From NCBI GenBank assembly GCA_964537685.1, contig CAZICM010000065.1, forward strand, positions 1-54,661: a stretch of DNA of 54,661 nt, read 5' to 3'. The first letter of the stretch is position 1, and each line of letters begins with the position of its first letter. This stretch comes from CAZICM01 sp964537685. Its GTDB lineage: Bacteria; Myxococcota_A; Polyangia; Polyangiales; Polyangiaceae. The translations under genes and the position numbers were made by a program. A model generated the notes under the pieces. It was not told the DNA's origin. It made no database searches and saw only the letters and a program-made list of their open reading frames with translations. Of the stretch, positions 16,189 to 25,142 are shown one piece after another.

Positions 16189-17493
16189 ATGGCGTTCGAC
16201 CAGCATCGTGCAGCGGATCCGCGGCGCACTCAGAAACAATCGTCCCAGTTTGGCTCGGCAAATCGAGGCGCAAGGCTCGCGCTCGCAGGTGGCGCTGCGC
16301 TTTTGTATTCGGCGATGGCGCTTGCTTCGTGTTCAGCTCCCACCAGTCCCGACGAGCTCTTTAACAATTCGCCAAACGGTCCTGGAGGAACGAGTTCTTC
16401 GTCGACTTCAACCAGCACAAGCAGCTCAAGCTCGTCAAGTTCATCGTCAACCAGCTCTTCGACAAGTTCGAGCTCGAGCTCAACCTCGAGCTCGTCAAGC
16501 TCTTCAAGCTCGGGAATGCCGGGTAATGTGGCGATTTGCATCAACGAGCTGATGCCCGTGAATCAGAGCGCCTTGGTGGATGATACGGGTAATACGCCGG
16601 ATTGGATTGAGCTTCATAATCCGACGAATATGGATGTGAATCTCGAGGGCTGGTCGCTGACCAACGATCTTGCGAATCCAACCATGAGTGTGTTGCCAGC
16701 GGGTGTCACGTTGCCGGCGGGCGGATTTTTGGTTTTGTACGCCGATGGTAATCCAGGCGCGGGGCCGCTTCATTTAGCGTTTACGATTCCAGGGAACGGC
16801 GGTGTGGTGGGGCTGTTCGAGCCCAACGGCGGAAGCACGTCGTTTAATTATATGGCGGCCGGAACCAATGAGGCCGTGGCGCGAAAGCCCGATTGCTGTA
16901 TGACGGCGGATTGCGCGGTGAATGAGATTTTGGGGACGCCGGGCAAGTCCAATGTGCCTGTTGTGACGCAGCCGGTGGAAGTTCTTCCTGCGGGGAGCAC
17001 CTATAAATACCTCGATACGGGGATGGCGCCCGCGGCGACGTGGATCGATGCGAATTTCGATGACACGGCTTGGCTGAGCGGGCCTGGACCGCTGGGTTAT
17101 GGGGATGCGTATATCGTAACGACGGTCAGCTTTGGTCCGAGCGGAAACAATAAATATATAACGACGTGGTTTAGGACGACCTTTAATGTGATGGGCGCGG
17201 CAAAGGCTGTTTCGGCGACGTTTGAGCTGCTCCGGGACGATGGCGTGATTGTCTATTTAAATGGCCAGGAAATCGTTCGGGACAATATGCCGGCGGGCAA
17301 TGTGACGCCGACGACGCTGGCGAATGGTTTGGTGCAAGGCGGCGAGGAAGGCCAATATGTTCCGTATCCTTTCGATCCCAAAATGCTGGTGGAAGGAACG
17401 AATACGCTGGCGGTCGAGCTGCATCAGCAGGTTGCGAATACAAGCGATGCGGGATTTGATGCGCGGATTACGATTGATGTTCCCATGCCTTAA
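16189..17493 (+). CDS. Lipoprotein with lamin-tail (LTD) domain
   Basis: Protein of 434 residues. GAGGAGG sits about 8 bases before the ATG. A long N-region leads to a hydrophobic core and lipobox ALASC with Cys48. A Ser/Thr-only linker of about 45 residues follows. Residues ~120-260 match the lamin-tail domain (INELMPVNQSALVDDTGNTPDWIELHNPTNMDVNLEGWSL...LPAGGFLVLYADG). The C-terminal half (YKYLDTG...WIDANFDDTAWLSGPGPLGYGD...FRTTFNV...LNGQEIVRDNMPAG) is a beta-sandwich type seen next to LTD domains in bacterial surface proteins. A surface or adhesive role is likely but the ligand is unknown. Confidence 0.85.
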   Translation: MAFDQHRAADPRRTQKQSSQFGSANRGARLALAGGAALLYSAMALASCSAPTSPDELFNNSPNGPGGTSSSSTSTSTSSSSSSSSSSTSSSTSSSSSSTSSSSSSSSSGMPGNVAICINELMPVNQSALVDDTGNTPDWIELHNPTNMDVNLEGWSLTNDLANPTMSVLPAGVTLPAGGFLVLYADGNPGAGPLHLAFTIPGNGGVVGLFEPNGGSTSFNYMAAGTNEAVARKPDCCMTADCAVNEILGTPGKSNVPVVTQPVEVLPAGSTYKYLDTGMAPAATWIDANFDDTAWLSGPGPLGYGDAYIVTTVSFGPSGNNKYITTWFRTTFNVMGAAKAVSATFELLRDDGVIVYLNGQEIVRDNMPAGNVTPTTLANGLVQGGEEGQYVPYPFDPKMLVEGTNTLAVELHQQVANTSDAGFDARITIDVPMP

Positions 17494-17707
17494 ATAATTG
17501 CCCCGCGGACTATTTTCCGCGCGGCGAAGAAAGCAAGACAAAAAATACCGTTCATCCGCGGCTCGGTCCGCGTGAGTCTCCTTCGTGTCTTCTTTTGCTT
17601 GCGTACCACGCCTTTCGTCGAGATAAACCCATCCGAAAAAAATGCATTGCGTTCCTTAAAACTCTGGTCTACAGCCCGTTGGAAATCCTGAAAGGCAGGG
17701 CTGACAG

Positions 17708-19498
17708 ATGAATATTGCCATGAATACCAGCAAATCGATTGTATTTATCGGGTTATTGAGCATGGGAATCGCGGGCTGCGGAGCGGGTGGAGGAGCGGGC
17801 GGAGGAGGGCTTGCGATTTCTGGTCCAGCATTTCCGACCAAGGAAGAGCTTTCTCAAATAGGTCAGACTCCATTGCCAGCCAATCTCTTTGGACACGCCG
17901 GCGTCGATGCTCCTTCGTTTCAATTGACAGGATCGCTGCCTGAATCGATCGGAAGCATGTCGATTGTATTGGCGGAAAATCCTTGGGAGGAGTTTTTAAG
18001 CCAGGCTCTCAAAAAATATGAACCGAAGGCGCTGGCGACAGAATCTATGCGCTGTTATGCGCGCCAAATCGGCGGCTTTGTCTCGAAGCATAAGGAGTTT
18101 CCTTCAAGGACGGCCCGAGCTTTTATTGCCGCGCGCTGTGGAAGTCCTTTCGGCGATGCGACCTTGGCAACGCTTAGGCTTCCAGGGCAGGGTAAAGCCA
18201 ATGATGCCGATTTGATTGCCAAGTATTCGGCGGAGATTCAAAAAGATATTGATACTATTTTATCAAATGGTCCTGCGGATATTGGGATTCATTTTGAAAG
18301 GACGGGAAATGATGGGTTGCTTGTGCTGACCGCCGATTTGAGGACCGTTGCGCTGAATACGTCGCCAATACGAGCGGATAAAAATAGGCAGTGGACGATT
18401 TCAGGCGAAATTCAAAAGAAGGTGGACTACATTCAAGCGTATATTAACCGGGGAGCTTATTCGGTGGCTCCATGCACGGTGGATATGACCATACCGCCGC
18501 CTAAGTTTTCGATCCGCTGCGAGATGGATCCGGGGGATACCGCGGCTTGGGTGGATGTGCATGCTACCGTGCCGGGAAGGCTTTTGTCGGAAGTGGTGCT
18601 TCAAACGCGGGTCGTCGCGCGGGAAGGGGTGGATGATTTGTATCAGTGGCCGAGCCTGCCCGCGGAGATTGCCGCGGAGGGGGCGACGGATGAGGAGATC
18701 ATGACGGCGGCCATCAATGCTGTGAGGAGGAAGGCGGGCCTGAAGCCGTTGGTGTTCGATCGGGCGCAGTCGCGGGAGGGGAAGAGGTTGGCACCTTATT
18801 ATTTCGCTTCTGCGCTCGGGGATTCGGATCCAACGACGGCCGACAAAATCGCGCTGGGCATGCTGGCGGGCTGGTATGTGCAAGGGGATGTGAGACGGGG
18901 GCGTTTTAGTTCGTTTACGTTTTCGGATAGGCAAGATCCTGTGATGCGGGTGGCCCACGCGCTATCGATGCCAACGCCAAGGCTTTCGCTGTTGGATGCC
19001 AATGCGGGGAGGGTTTCGCTGGGTCTCGTGACAAGCGAGAAGGAAAAGGCCGGCGGGGCGATGTTCGCAACCTATGAGTTGACAAGAGATATTCCCCATG
19101 CGGATCGGGTGATGGAGATGGCGATTCGGTTGGGGAGGGCGCGTTTGGCAAAGAAGAAGCTCGGGGTGGATTTGTTGACGCAGGTGGATAAGGAGGCCGG
19201 AGAACTTTCGGCGAAGATTACGGCGGGGGCGATTTCGCCGGAGGATGCGCTGCAAGCGCTGGCCACAAGAAGTTCCGAAGTGTTTGGCACCTCCGTACAG
19301 ATGTACGCGGCAATAGCGCCCACCGTTGATTTGATTACGTTTCCTGATGAATTGATTGATGCTCCTACGCTTCAGGTGGTGCTCGCCGTGGCCGATTATA
19401 GGCCGGTGGGGGCCCCGTGGATGTATACGGTTGTATTGATATGTATTCCCCAAGGGGTGCCAACCAATTCCGCGATGGGCCAGAGCACCGCAGGTTGA
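17708..19498 (+). CDS. Large lipoprotein of unknown function, possible CAP-like segment
   Basis: Protein of 596 residues. The signal ends at lipobox IAGC (Cys24), followed by a Gly-rich spacer. No family is recognised over most of its length. Residues ~335-400 (AAINAVRRKAGLKPLVFDRAQSREGKRLAPYYFASALGD) have the look of a CAP/SCP domain start (NxxRxxxGLxPLxxDxxL...A), but the usual later His/Glu motifs are not obvious. GAAAGGCAGGG precedes the ATG. It stands alone, ahead of the T6SS genes. No terminator of convincing strength was seen after it. Confidence 0.75.
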   Translation: MNIAMNTSKSIVFIGLLSMGIAGCGAGGGAGGGGLAISGPAFPTKEELSQIGQTPLPANLFGHAGVDAPSFQLTGSLPESIGSMSIVLAENPWEEFLSQALKKYEPKALATESMRCYARQIGGFVSKHKEFPSRTARAFIAARCGSPFGDATLATLRLPGQGKANDADLIAKYSAEIQKDIDTILSNGPADIGIHFERTGNDGLLVLTADLRTVALNTSPIRADKNRQWTISGEIQKKVDYIQAYINRGAYSVAPCTVDMTIPPPKFSIRCEMDPGDTAAWVDVHATVPGRLLSEVVLQTRVVAREGVDDLYQWPSLPAEIAAEGATDEEIMTAAINAVRRKAGLKPLVFDRAQSREGKRLAPYYFASALGDSDPTTADKIALGMLAGWYVQGDVRRGRFSSFTFSDRQDPVMRVAHALSMPTPRLSLLDANAGRVSLGLVTSEKEKAGGAMFATYELTRDIPHADRVMEMAIRLGRARLAKKKLGVDLLTQVDKEAGELSAKITAGAISPEDALQALATRSSEVFGTSVQMYAAIAPTVDLITFPDELIDAPTLQVVLAVADYRPVGAPWMYTVVLICIPQGVPTNSAMGQSTAG

Positions 19499-19623
19499 GA
19501 TCAATCTCTTTATTTTTCTAATTCAATCCTAACCAGAAACGAACTTGCAGCATTCATTTTTGTTTCGGACGCCACGCGCTTGCTTCTTCTCGTCTGCTTG
19601 CACAGCGCATATCCTGCCCCCGT

Positions 19624-21546
19624 ATGGCGTCTGAAACCAAAGGATTCATGGGCGGTTCGATGAAGTTTAACACCGGCACCGAGGAAGGCCGCATGGGTGT
19701 GGCCGAGCAGGGTTCGGTCCTGCCTCTTCGTGTGCTCGTCGTTGCGGAGCTTGTGCCCCGCAACGAATTCAATGCGGGCGCGAGCGCGCCGGAAACAGCC
19801 ATTCGCGTGGATGCGGCGCAGTTCGACGATCTGTTCGGAAAACTAAGGCCGAGGATTGCCGTGGAAGTGCCAAGCGTACTCGCCGAGGGCAAGCCTGTTC
19901 GCGTCGATCTTTCACCGACGAGTCTGAAGAGCTTTAGGCCGGATGGATTGTGTGCGGAGGTGCCTCTTCTGCGAGCGCTTCTCGATGGGCGGCTGGTTCT
20001 GGATCGTTTGCGTGACGGTTCGATTACGCAGGATCAGGCGCGCAATGAGCTCGAGCGGCTGTGGAGCGGATCGTCGTTCGCCCGCGAGGTGCTGGGGCTT
20101 CTTCCTTCGGCGTCCACTTCTTCTTCCGCACCCGCAGCGGCGCCCGCTCCAGCTCCGCCGGATACGAATGTGGATTCGCTGCTTGCCATGGTGGATATGC
20201 CAGGGCCGAGCGCGATGGCGAGTTTGGATTCACGCCCCGAGCCCGCAGCAGCGCCTATCCCTGCAACAGCGGCTCAGCCAAGCCGTTTTGGAGCGCTAAT
20301 CGAACAAGTGGCCAAGGCTGGGCGCAATGCTCCGGGGCGGGCCATTCAGCCGGTGGAGGCCATTACACGGGTGGAGCGCGCGCTGGGTTTGCAGATCGGT
20401 GCGATTCTTCAGCATCCCGAAGTGCGAAGACTCGAGCAGGCGTGGCGGGGTTTGAAGCTGTTGACAGAGCGGGCCTCTGGGCATTCGGGCCTTCGCATCG
20501 ATGTGCTGAGCACGCGGGGCGATCAGATGGCGGAGTCGCTTGCCAAGGTGGCGCGCACGACGAGCGATCCTCCTTATTGCGCGGCTGTGGTCGATATGAC
20601 GGTGGACGGAAGTGCGGCTTCGTTCGCGAGGCTCGAAGCGATTGCGGACGCCGCCGAGCGAAACGCAATTGCCGTCGTGGTGAATGCGTCGGCGAGGCTT
20701 TTGGGCGTCGAGAGCCTGCGCGGCATCGATCGCATGGACAACAAAGGTTCGCTCTTCGATACGCCTTCCCAGGTGGCGTGGCGATCGGTGGCGGCAAAGC
20801 CTTCCATGCGCTGGGTGAGCATGGCGATGAACGGCGTGCTTTCGCGCAATGCTTACGACAAGAGCACGTCGCGCATGCGTGAAGCTGTGATTAAAGAGCT
20901 GCCCGATGATGAAGCGGCGCAAGTCTGGATTCCGCCCGCGTATCTCATTGGCTCGCTGATCGTAAAGAGCTTCCGTGACACAGGCTGGCCTCACCGCATC
21001 GCAGGAATCAAGAACGGCGGTGTGGTCGAGAATTTGCCCGTGCGCGAGATCAAGAGCAGCTACGAGGGCGATGAGGGCGTGGCGATTCCGACAGAAGCCT
21101 TTATTTCGACGGACAGTCAGAGGGAACTCGCGCGCCTGGGTGTGCTGGTGATCGCTGCGGCGCCGAACACGGATCAAGCGCTGGTGCTGAATGCGCCGAT
21201 GGCTTATGTGCCGCCACCGAAGCGCACCTACGACAGCGCGACGCAGGAGCCCGAAATTCGCCTCGAGCGCGTGACGCTGATCGATCAGTTATTTGTGGCG
21301 CGGGTCGTGCAGTTTCTTCATGCGCTGTGTTCGAGGTTTCCCGCGGCGAGCGAGCCCGCTGAAGTGGAACCTGTGCTGAAGGCGGCGATGTGGACGCTGT
21401 TTGATAACGCGCCTCCAGGCGGTCTCGAGATCGATGTGAAGGCGCACTCGGGAAGCGAAGGCACCGTCGCTTCAATTTCAATCCGGCCGCGGCGCTTCTT
21501 GGGTGTGACGCTCGAGGAGTTCTCGCTCGATATGCCCGTCGGCTGA
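19624..21546 (+). CDS. TssB-TssC-like fused T6SS sheath protein
   Basis: Protein of 640 residues. Residues ~30-165 correspond to a TssB/VipA-like part (LPLRVLVVAEL...IRVDAAQFDDLFGKLRPRIAVEVPSV...FRPDGLCAEVPLLRALLDGRLVLDRLR). A Pro/Ala/Ser linker follows. Residues ~235-640 match TssC/VipB (LQIGAILQHPEVRRLEQAWRGLKLL...AWIPPAYLIGSLIV-like segment...FLGVTLEEFSL end). The same locus carries separate tssB and tssC genes, so this is a divergent fused paralogue. It may act as an alternative sheath or baseplate-adapter element. It is on the opposite strand to the other T6SS genes and convergent with the unknown gene at 21573. No ribosome site is clear before ATG 19624. Confidence 0.85.
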   Translation: MASETKGFMGGSMKFNTGTEEGRMGVAEQGSVLPLRVLVVAELVPRNEFNAGASAPETAIRVDAAQFDDLFGKLRPRIAVEVPSVLAEGKPVRVDLSPTSLKSFRPDGLCAEVPLLRALLDGRLVLDRLRDGSITQDQARNELERLWSGSSFAREVLGLLPSASTSSSAPAAAPAPAPPDTNVDSLLAMVDMPGPSAMASLDSRPEPAAAPIPATAAQPSRFGALIEQVAKAGRNAPGRAIQPVEAITRVERALGLQIGAILQHPEVRRLEQAWRGLKLLTERASGHSGLRIDVLSTRGDQMAESLAKVARTTSDPPYCAAVVDMTVDGSAASFARLEAIADAAERNAIAVVVNASARLLGVESLRGIDRMDNKGSLFDTPSQVAWRSVAAKPSMRWVSMAMNGVLSRNAYDKSTSRMREAVIKELPDDEAAQVWIPPAYLIGSLIVKSFRDTGWPHRIAGIKNGGVVENLPVREIKSSYEGDEGVAIPTEAFISTDSQRELARLGVLVIAAAPNTDQALVLNAPMAYVPPPKRTYDSATQEPEIRLERVTLIDQLFVARVVQFLHALCSRFPAASEPAEVEPVLKAAMWTLFDNAPPGGLEIDVKAHSGSEGTVASISIRPRRFLGVTLEEFSLDMPVG

Positions 21547-21572
21547 TTTCATTTCTTGTTGATTTCTTCTTC

Positions 21573-22727
21573 CTATTTTTTTCCGGGCGCGACACCCAAT
21601 CGCGCGAGCTGGCTTAAGATCCACTTAGGCGGCTTTTTCCACTTGCCACACGCTTGTTTCGCCGCTTCTTCCGCGGCTTTGTCGTCGCCGAATGCCGCAA
21701 AGACGGCGATTCGTTTCCAAAAGATATCGCTGTCGCGGGAATAAAAATTCCATCGCTCGAGCTCCTGGCCTGAACCGAGCGTCCTGAGTGGACTGAAGGT
21801 GCGAACACCAAAACGCTTCACAAGGCCCGCGCACACGCTCTCCACACGCCTTGCTGCGCCCTCGCGCGTTGCCAGCTCGCGCACGCCTTCGCGGCTGAGC
21901 TCTTGCACGATGCGATCGGCCACGCTCTCGTCGCTCTCTTTGATGACCGTGCTGGGATCTTCCCAGATGTCGCAGGTTCTGCACCAAACATCGTAGGGAT
22001 GAGATGCAATGCCTCCCATGAGGATCAAGTCGTCCGGCCCAAACTTGGCCTTGTCATACAGGCGCACGAGATCGCCGCAATGGAGCCGCACGCCGACGGT
22101 GAAGAACTCTCGCGGAAGCCCAGAGCCGTAGGGCATGGATATCGACACGCAAAGCTTAAGAGCGCCTTCGCCGGGCAGTGCGATGGAATCGCTGCCTTCA
22201 GGCAGCCAATGCACAAGACGCTCGCGCACAAGCGGCACAAGACGCTGCGCAATACCTGGATCGGGATCGAACTTCTCCGCTTCTACCCAATCCCGGGGAA
22301 TCTCGGGGCGTTTGGGATCGTCCCACCACACATCGAAGGCCGTCGTTCCAAAGGAGTCGCCTGCGCTGAAATGCGAAGCGAGTTCTTCGGTGGCCATTTC
22401 GGCAACGAGCGTCGTGCGAGGCTGCAAATGACGAATCGGGATGCAGTAATGCTCTGCCGTGTGCCGCAGTGAATCCTCGCTGCGCCTTCCAATGATGGAG
22501 ACCACCCGCACGCTCTCCACGTATTTGTCGAGGTTCTCGGCAGCCCACGCAGAATTGTTGAGCTGCTCAAAGAGATTAGGCCCGCCCACGTCGTAGAACA
22601 GCATGGCGATAAAGGATCGCGTCACCGCCAAATCGGCCAATCCGCCGGCAGTCGTCGGCTTGATCTCAAAGGTCACTTCGCGGCCTGCAACGCGAAGAAC
22701 TTTTACGCGGTAGGTATCGGAAGACAT
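21573..22727 (-). CDS. T6SS-associated protein of unknown function
   Basis: Protein of 384 residues from MSSDTYRV at 22727; the open frame extends to 22802, but that part includes the tssC terminator hairpin. I do not recognise a family. It is mostly soluble, with a CxxC pair (DVWCRTCDIW) near residue 265 and a basic C-terminus (KPPKWILSQLARLGVAPGKK). It sits between the TssB-TssC fusion gene and tssC, which suggests a role in the same secretion machine. A terminator separates it from tssC, so it probably has its own promoter. Confidence 0.7.
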   Translation of the reverse strand: MSSDTYRVKVLRVAGREVTFEIKPTTAGGLADLAVTRSFIAMLFYDVGGPNLFEQLNNSAWAAENLDKYVESVRVVSIIGRRSEDSLRHTAEHYCIPIRHLQPRTTLVAEMATEELASHFSAGDSFGTTAFDVWWDDPKRPEIPRDWVEAEKFDPDPGIAQRLVPLVRERLVHWLPEGSDSIALPGEGALKLCVSISMPYGSGLPREFFTVGVRLHCGDLVRLYDKAKFGPDDLILMGGIASHPYDVWCRTCDIWEDPSTVIKESDESVADRIVQELSREGVRELATREGAARRVESVCAGLVKRFGVRTFSPLRTLGSGQELERWNFYSRDSDIFWKRIAVFAAFGDDKAAEEAAKQACGKWKKPPKWILSQLARLGVAPGKK

Positions 22728-22779
22728 AGCGCCCGTCCTAACATATGCGCGAGAAATACCCTTATTTTTAAGCACAAAA

Positions 22780-22816
22780 TAAAAACGGCCGATGGTGCCC
22801 AAACACCACCGGCCGC
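22780..22816 (-). terminator. Intrinsic terminator after tssBC
   Basis: A 12-bp stem with one mismatch (22786-22797 pairs with 22804-22815) and a six-base loop. Read on the minus strand it is followed directly by TTTTTATTTT, so it fits a Rho-independent terminator for the tssB-tssC transcript. A shorter T run on the plus-strand side (CGTTTTT) would allow weak termination in the other direction. Confidence 0.85.
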
Positions 22817-22838
22817 GTTTTTCCGATTGGGATCGCGC

Positions 22839-24317
22839 TTATTCTTTGTCGAGCTTGCCAACCAAGCTCAGCGTGAAGAAGGCGCCCATGTACTTGAAGT
22901 GCGGACGCACTTGCATGTCGACCTTGTACCAGCCCGCATTACCCTCGACCTCGGTGACGATGATCTTGGCTTTGCGGAGCGGGCGGCGGCCGCGTACGGC
23001 TGCGCTCACCACGTCCTGATCGGCCACGTACTGGCTGATCCAGTCGTTGAGCTCCTTCTCGAGATCGGCGCGCTCTTTCCACGTACCAATCTGCTCACGC
23101 TGAAGCACCTTCAGGTAGTGCGCAATGCGGCACATGATGAACATGTACGGCAGTTGCGTGCCCAGCCGGTAGTTGAGCTCGGCCGCGCGGCCTTCTTCGC
23201 TCTGGCCGAAGTACTTCGGCTTCTGGCAGGAGTTCGCCGAGAAGAAGCACGCGTTGTCCGAATCCTTGCGGAAGGTGAGGCCGATAAAGCCTTCTTCTGA
23301 AAGTTCGTACTCGCGGCGCTCCGTGAGCATGATCTCGGTCGGGATCTTGGTCTGAATCTCGCCCATCGCTTCGTACTGATGCAAGGGGAGGTTCTCGACC
23401 GAACCGCCGGCCTGCGGGCCGATGATGTTCGGACACCAGCGGTACTTGGCAAAGCTGTCCGCGATGCGCGTGGCAAGCGCGTAGGCCGCGTTGCCCCAGC
23501 AGTAGGCGTCATGCTTGCCGATCACGTCCTCTTCGTAATTGAAGCCCTTGACCGGCACGGTATTGGCGCCGAAGGGCAGGCGAAGAAGGAAGCGGGGCAG
23601 CGTGAGGCCCACATAGCGCGAATCTTCCGACTCGCGGAAGGATTGCCACTTGGTGTACTGCGGCCCTTCGAACAGCGACTTCAGATCCTTGAGGTTCGGC
23701 AGGTTCAAGTAGTCCTTGAGCCCGAAGAACTGAGCTCCCGCCGCCGCAATAAAGGGCGCGTGGGACATCGTCGCCACCGACGCGCACTTCTGCAGCAGCG
23801 CGATGTCCTGCGGTCCAGGGCCAAACTCGTAGTTCGCGACGATCGCTCCCACGGGCTTGCCACCGAACTGACCGTACTCGCGCGAGTAGACGATCTTGTA
23901 CAGGCCGCTCTTGGGAACTTCGGGAGCGTCCTCGAAATCGGCGAGCAAGTCTTCCTTCGAGCAATTGAGCAGCTCAACCTTGACGTTCTCGCGGAAGTCG
24001 ACGCGATCGATGACGAACTTCAATCCGCGCCACGCCGACTCGAGTTTCTGGAACGTGGGGTGGTGAAGAATCTCGTCGATCTGGCGCGACAGCTTCTGAT
24101 CGATCTCGGCGATGAGCGCGTCGACAAATGCCTTGTCAACCTTCTCGCCTTCGCGCTTCGGCGTAATCAACTCGGCAATGAACGCCTGTACGCCGCGCTT
24201 GGCAACCTCGTAGCCCTCGTCTCCGGGGGCCATTTTGGTCTCAGCAAGAATCTCATCGAGCAGTGACCCACCTTCTAGGGTCTGCGAGGCGCTACTGCCT
24301 TGGGTCTGCGTAGCCAT
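22839..24317 (-). CDS. tssC: T6SS contractile sheath large subunit TssC
   Basis: Protein of 492 residues, the standard length for TssC/VipB. Key stretches are ILHHPTFQKLESAWRGLKFVIDRV, VGAIVANYEFGPGPQDIALLQKCASVA, HAPFIAAAGAQFFGL, RFLLRLPFGANTVPVKGFNYEEDV, CWGNAAYALATRIADSFAKYRWCPNIIGPQ, GGSVENLPLHQYE and the C-terminal RPLRKAKIIVTEVEGNAGWYKV. It assembles with TssB into the contractile sheath in the cytoplasm. It begins three bases after the tssB stop. Codon use favours C-ending Ile/Phe/Val codons more than the redox operon does, as expected for an abundant structural protein. Confidence 0.97.
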   Translation of the reverse strand: MATQTQGSSASQTLEGGSLLDEILAETKMAPGDEGYEVAKRGVQAFIAELITPKREGEKVDKAFVDALIAEIDQKLSRQIDEILHHPTFQKLESAWRGLKFVIDRVDFRENVKVELLNCSKEDLLADFEDAPEVPKSGLYKIVYSREYGQFGGKPVGAIVANYEFGPGPQDIALLQKCASVATMSHAPFIAAAGAQFFGLKDYLNLPNLKDLKSLFEGPQYTKWQSFRESEDSRYVGLTLPRFLLRLPFGANTVPVKGFNYEEDVIGKHDAYCWGNAAYALATRIADSFAKYRWCPNIIGPQAGGSVENLPLHQYEAMGEIQTKIPTEIMLTERREYELSEEGFIGLTFRKDSDNACFFSANSCQKPKYFGQSEEGRAAELNYRLGTQLPYMFIMCRIAHYLKVLQREQIGTWKERADLEKELNDWISQYVADQDVVSAAVRGRRPLRKAKIIVTEVEGNAGWYKVDMQVRPHFKYMGAFFTLSLVGKLDKE

Positions 24318-24320
24318 GGA

Positions 24321-24818
24321 TCACTCACCTTCTTCTTTCTTAAGCCCAAGCTCGTTGACGAGCTTGTTGCGCTGGCCAGGATCGCCAAGGATCTGCTGAA
24401 TCTTGTTGCGGAACGCTTTCTCGTTTCCGAGCGGACCTTTGAGGGCCGTCAGCGCCGCACGCAGATCGAGCAGCTTCTTCAGTTCGGGAACCTGGTTCGC
24501 GATGGCTTCCGGCTCCATATCGGAAAGCCTCCGGAACTTGAGGTTCACGTTGAGCTCGTTTCCAGGTTCTTCGGACAACATGTCCTTCACTCCGAACGAT
24601 GCAGAAAGTTTCTGCTCGCTCATCACTTTCTGGAAGTTGTCCTTATCGACGCTGATCGGCTTGCGATCCTCGAGTGGAGTCGGATCCGGCCGCGCCGTGT
24701 AGTCGCCAAGCATCAGTAGCTTGAGCGGCAGCTCGACTTCTTCTTTCGCGTTTCCAGTTGCAGGCTTGTACGTAATGTTCACGCGCTCCTTAGGCGCAAC
24801 CGATCCTTCTCTCGACAT
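24321..24818 (-). CDS. tssB: T6SS contractile sheath small subunit TssB
   Basis: Protein of 165 residues, typical for TssB/VipA. The start MSREGSVAPKERVNITYKPATG and later LPLKLLMLGDYT, DNFQKVMSEQKL, LRRLSDMEPEAIANQVPELKKLLDLRAALTALKGPLGNEKAFRNKIQQIL are family hallmarks. A strong AAAGGAG lies just upstream. Partner of the adjacent tssC product in the sheath. Confidence 0.97.
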   Translation of the reverse strand: MSREGSVAPKERVNITYKPATGNAKEEVELPLKLLMLGDYTARPDPTPLEDRKPISVDKDNFQKVMSEQKLSASFGVKDMLSEEPGNELNVNLKFRRLSDMEPEAIANQVPELKKLLDLRAALTALKGPLGNEKAFRNKIQQILGDPGQRNKLVNELGLKKEEGE

Positions 24819-25142
24819 GCGGAAGGCTCCTTTCCCCTCTCAAGACATGCTGACTAAACGAGGCCATAACCGCCGGCCGGTTCATGGACCTTCCCCAGCG
24901 GAGGGGTTGTGCCCGCCGGGGGGGCCGAGCTTATCGTAAGTAGACCGGTGTTCGTCTACGCCTCTTCGCATCCCACCGCGATCATACCTATCGAGTCGAT
25001 TTCCGTTTCGGACGAATCTAGGATTTTGAGAGAAAATTAACAGGTGGGATTAAGCACGAAACGCTTTATTTTAAGGGGATTTGGAATCGGAGCCGGAAGG
25101 CGCCGATGGAGGGCGGCGGGCTGAACGAGAAGAGGATTGGGC
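24819..25142. other. Intergenic region upstream of tssB
   Basis: These 324 bp separate the tssA stop from the tssB start. I see the tssB ribosome site at the left end and no open frame of interest. The region presumably holds a promoter for tssBC, but I could not pick a convincing -35/-10 pair or sigma-54 box. Confidence 0.5.

Noticed and set aside
17501..17525. Possible terminator after the LTD lipoprotein gene
   Set aside because: A six-base stem (CGCGGA/TCCGCG) is present but no T run follows on the plus strand.
19496..19520. Possible terminator after the 17708-19498 gene
   Set aside because: GAGATCAATCTC followed by T-rich sequence gives only a 4-5 bp stem; too weak to call.
24819..25142. 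Sigma-54 promoter upstream of tssB
   Set aside because: T6SS genes are often sigma-54 dependent, but no convincing GG-N10-GC element in the right place was found by eye.
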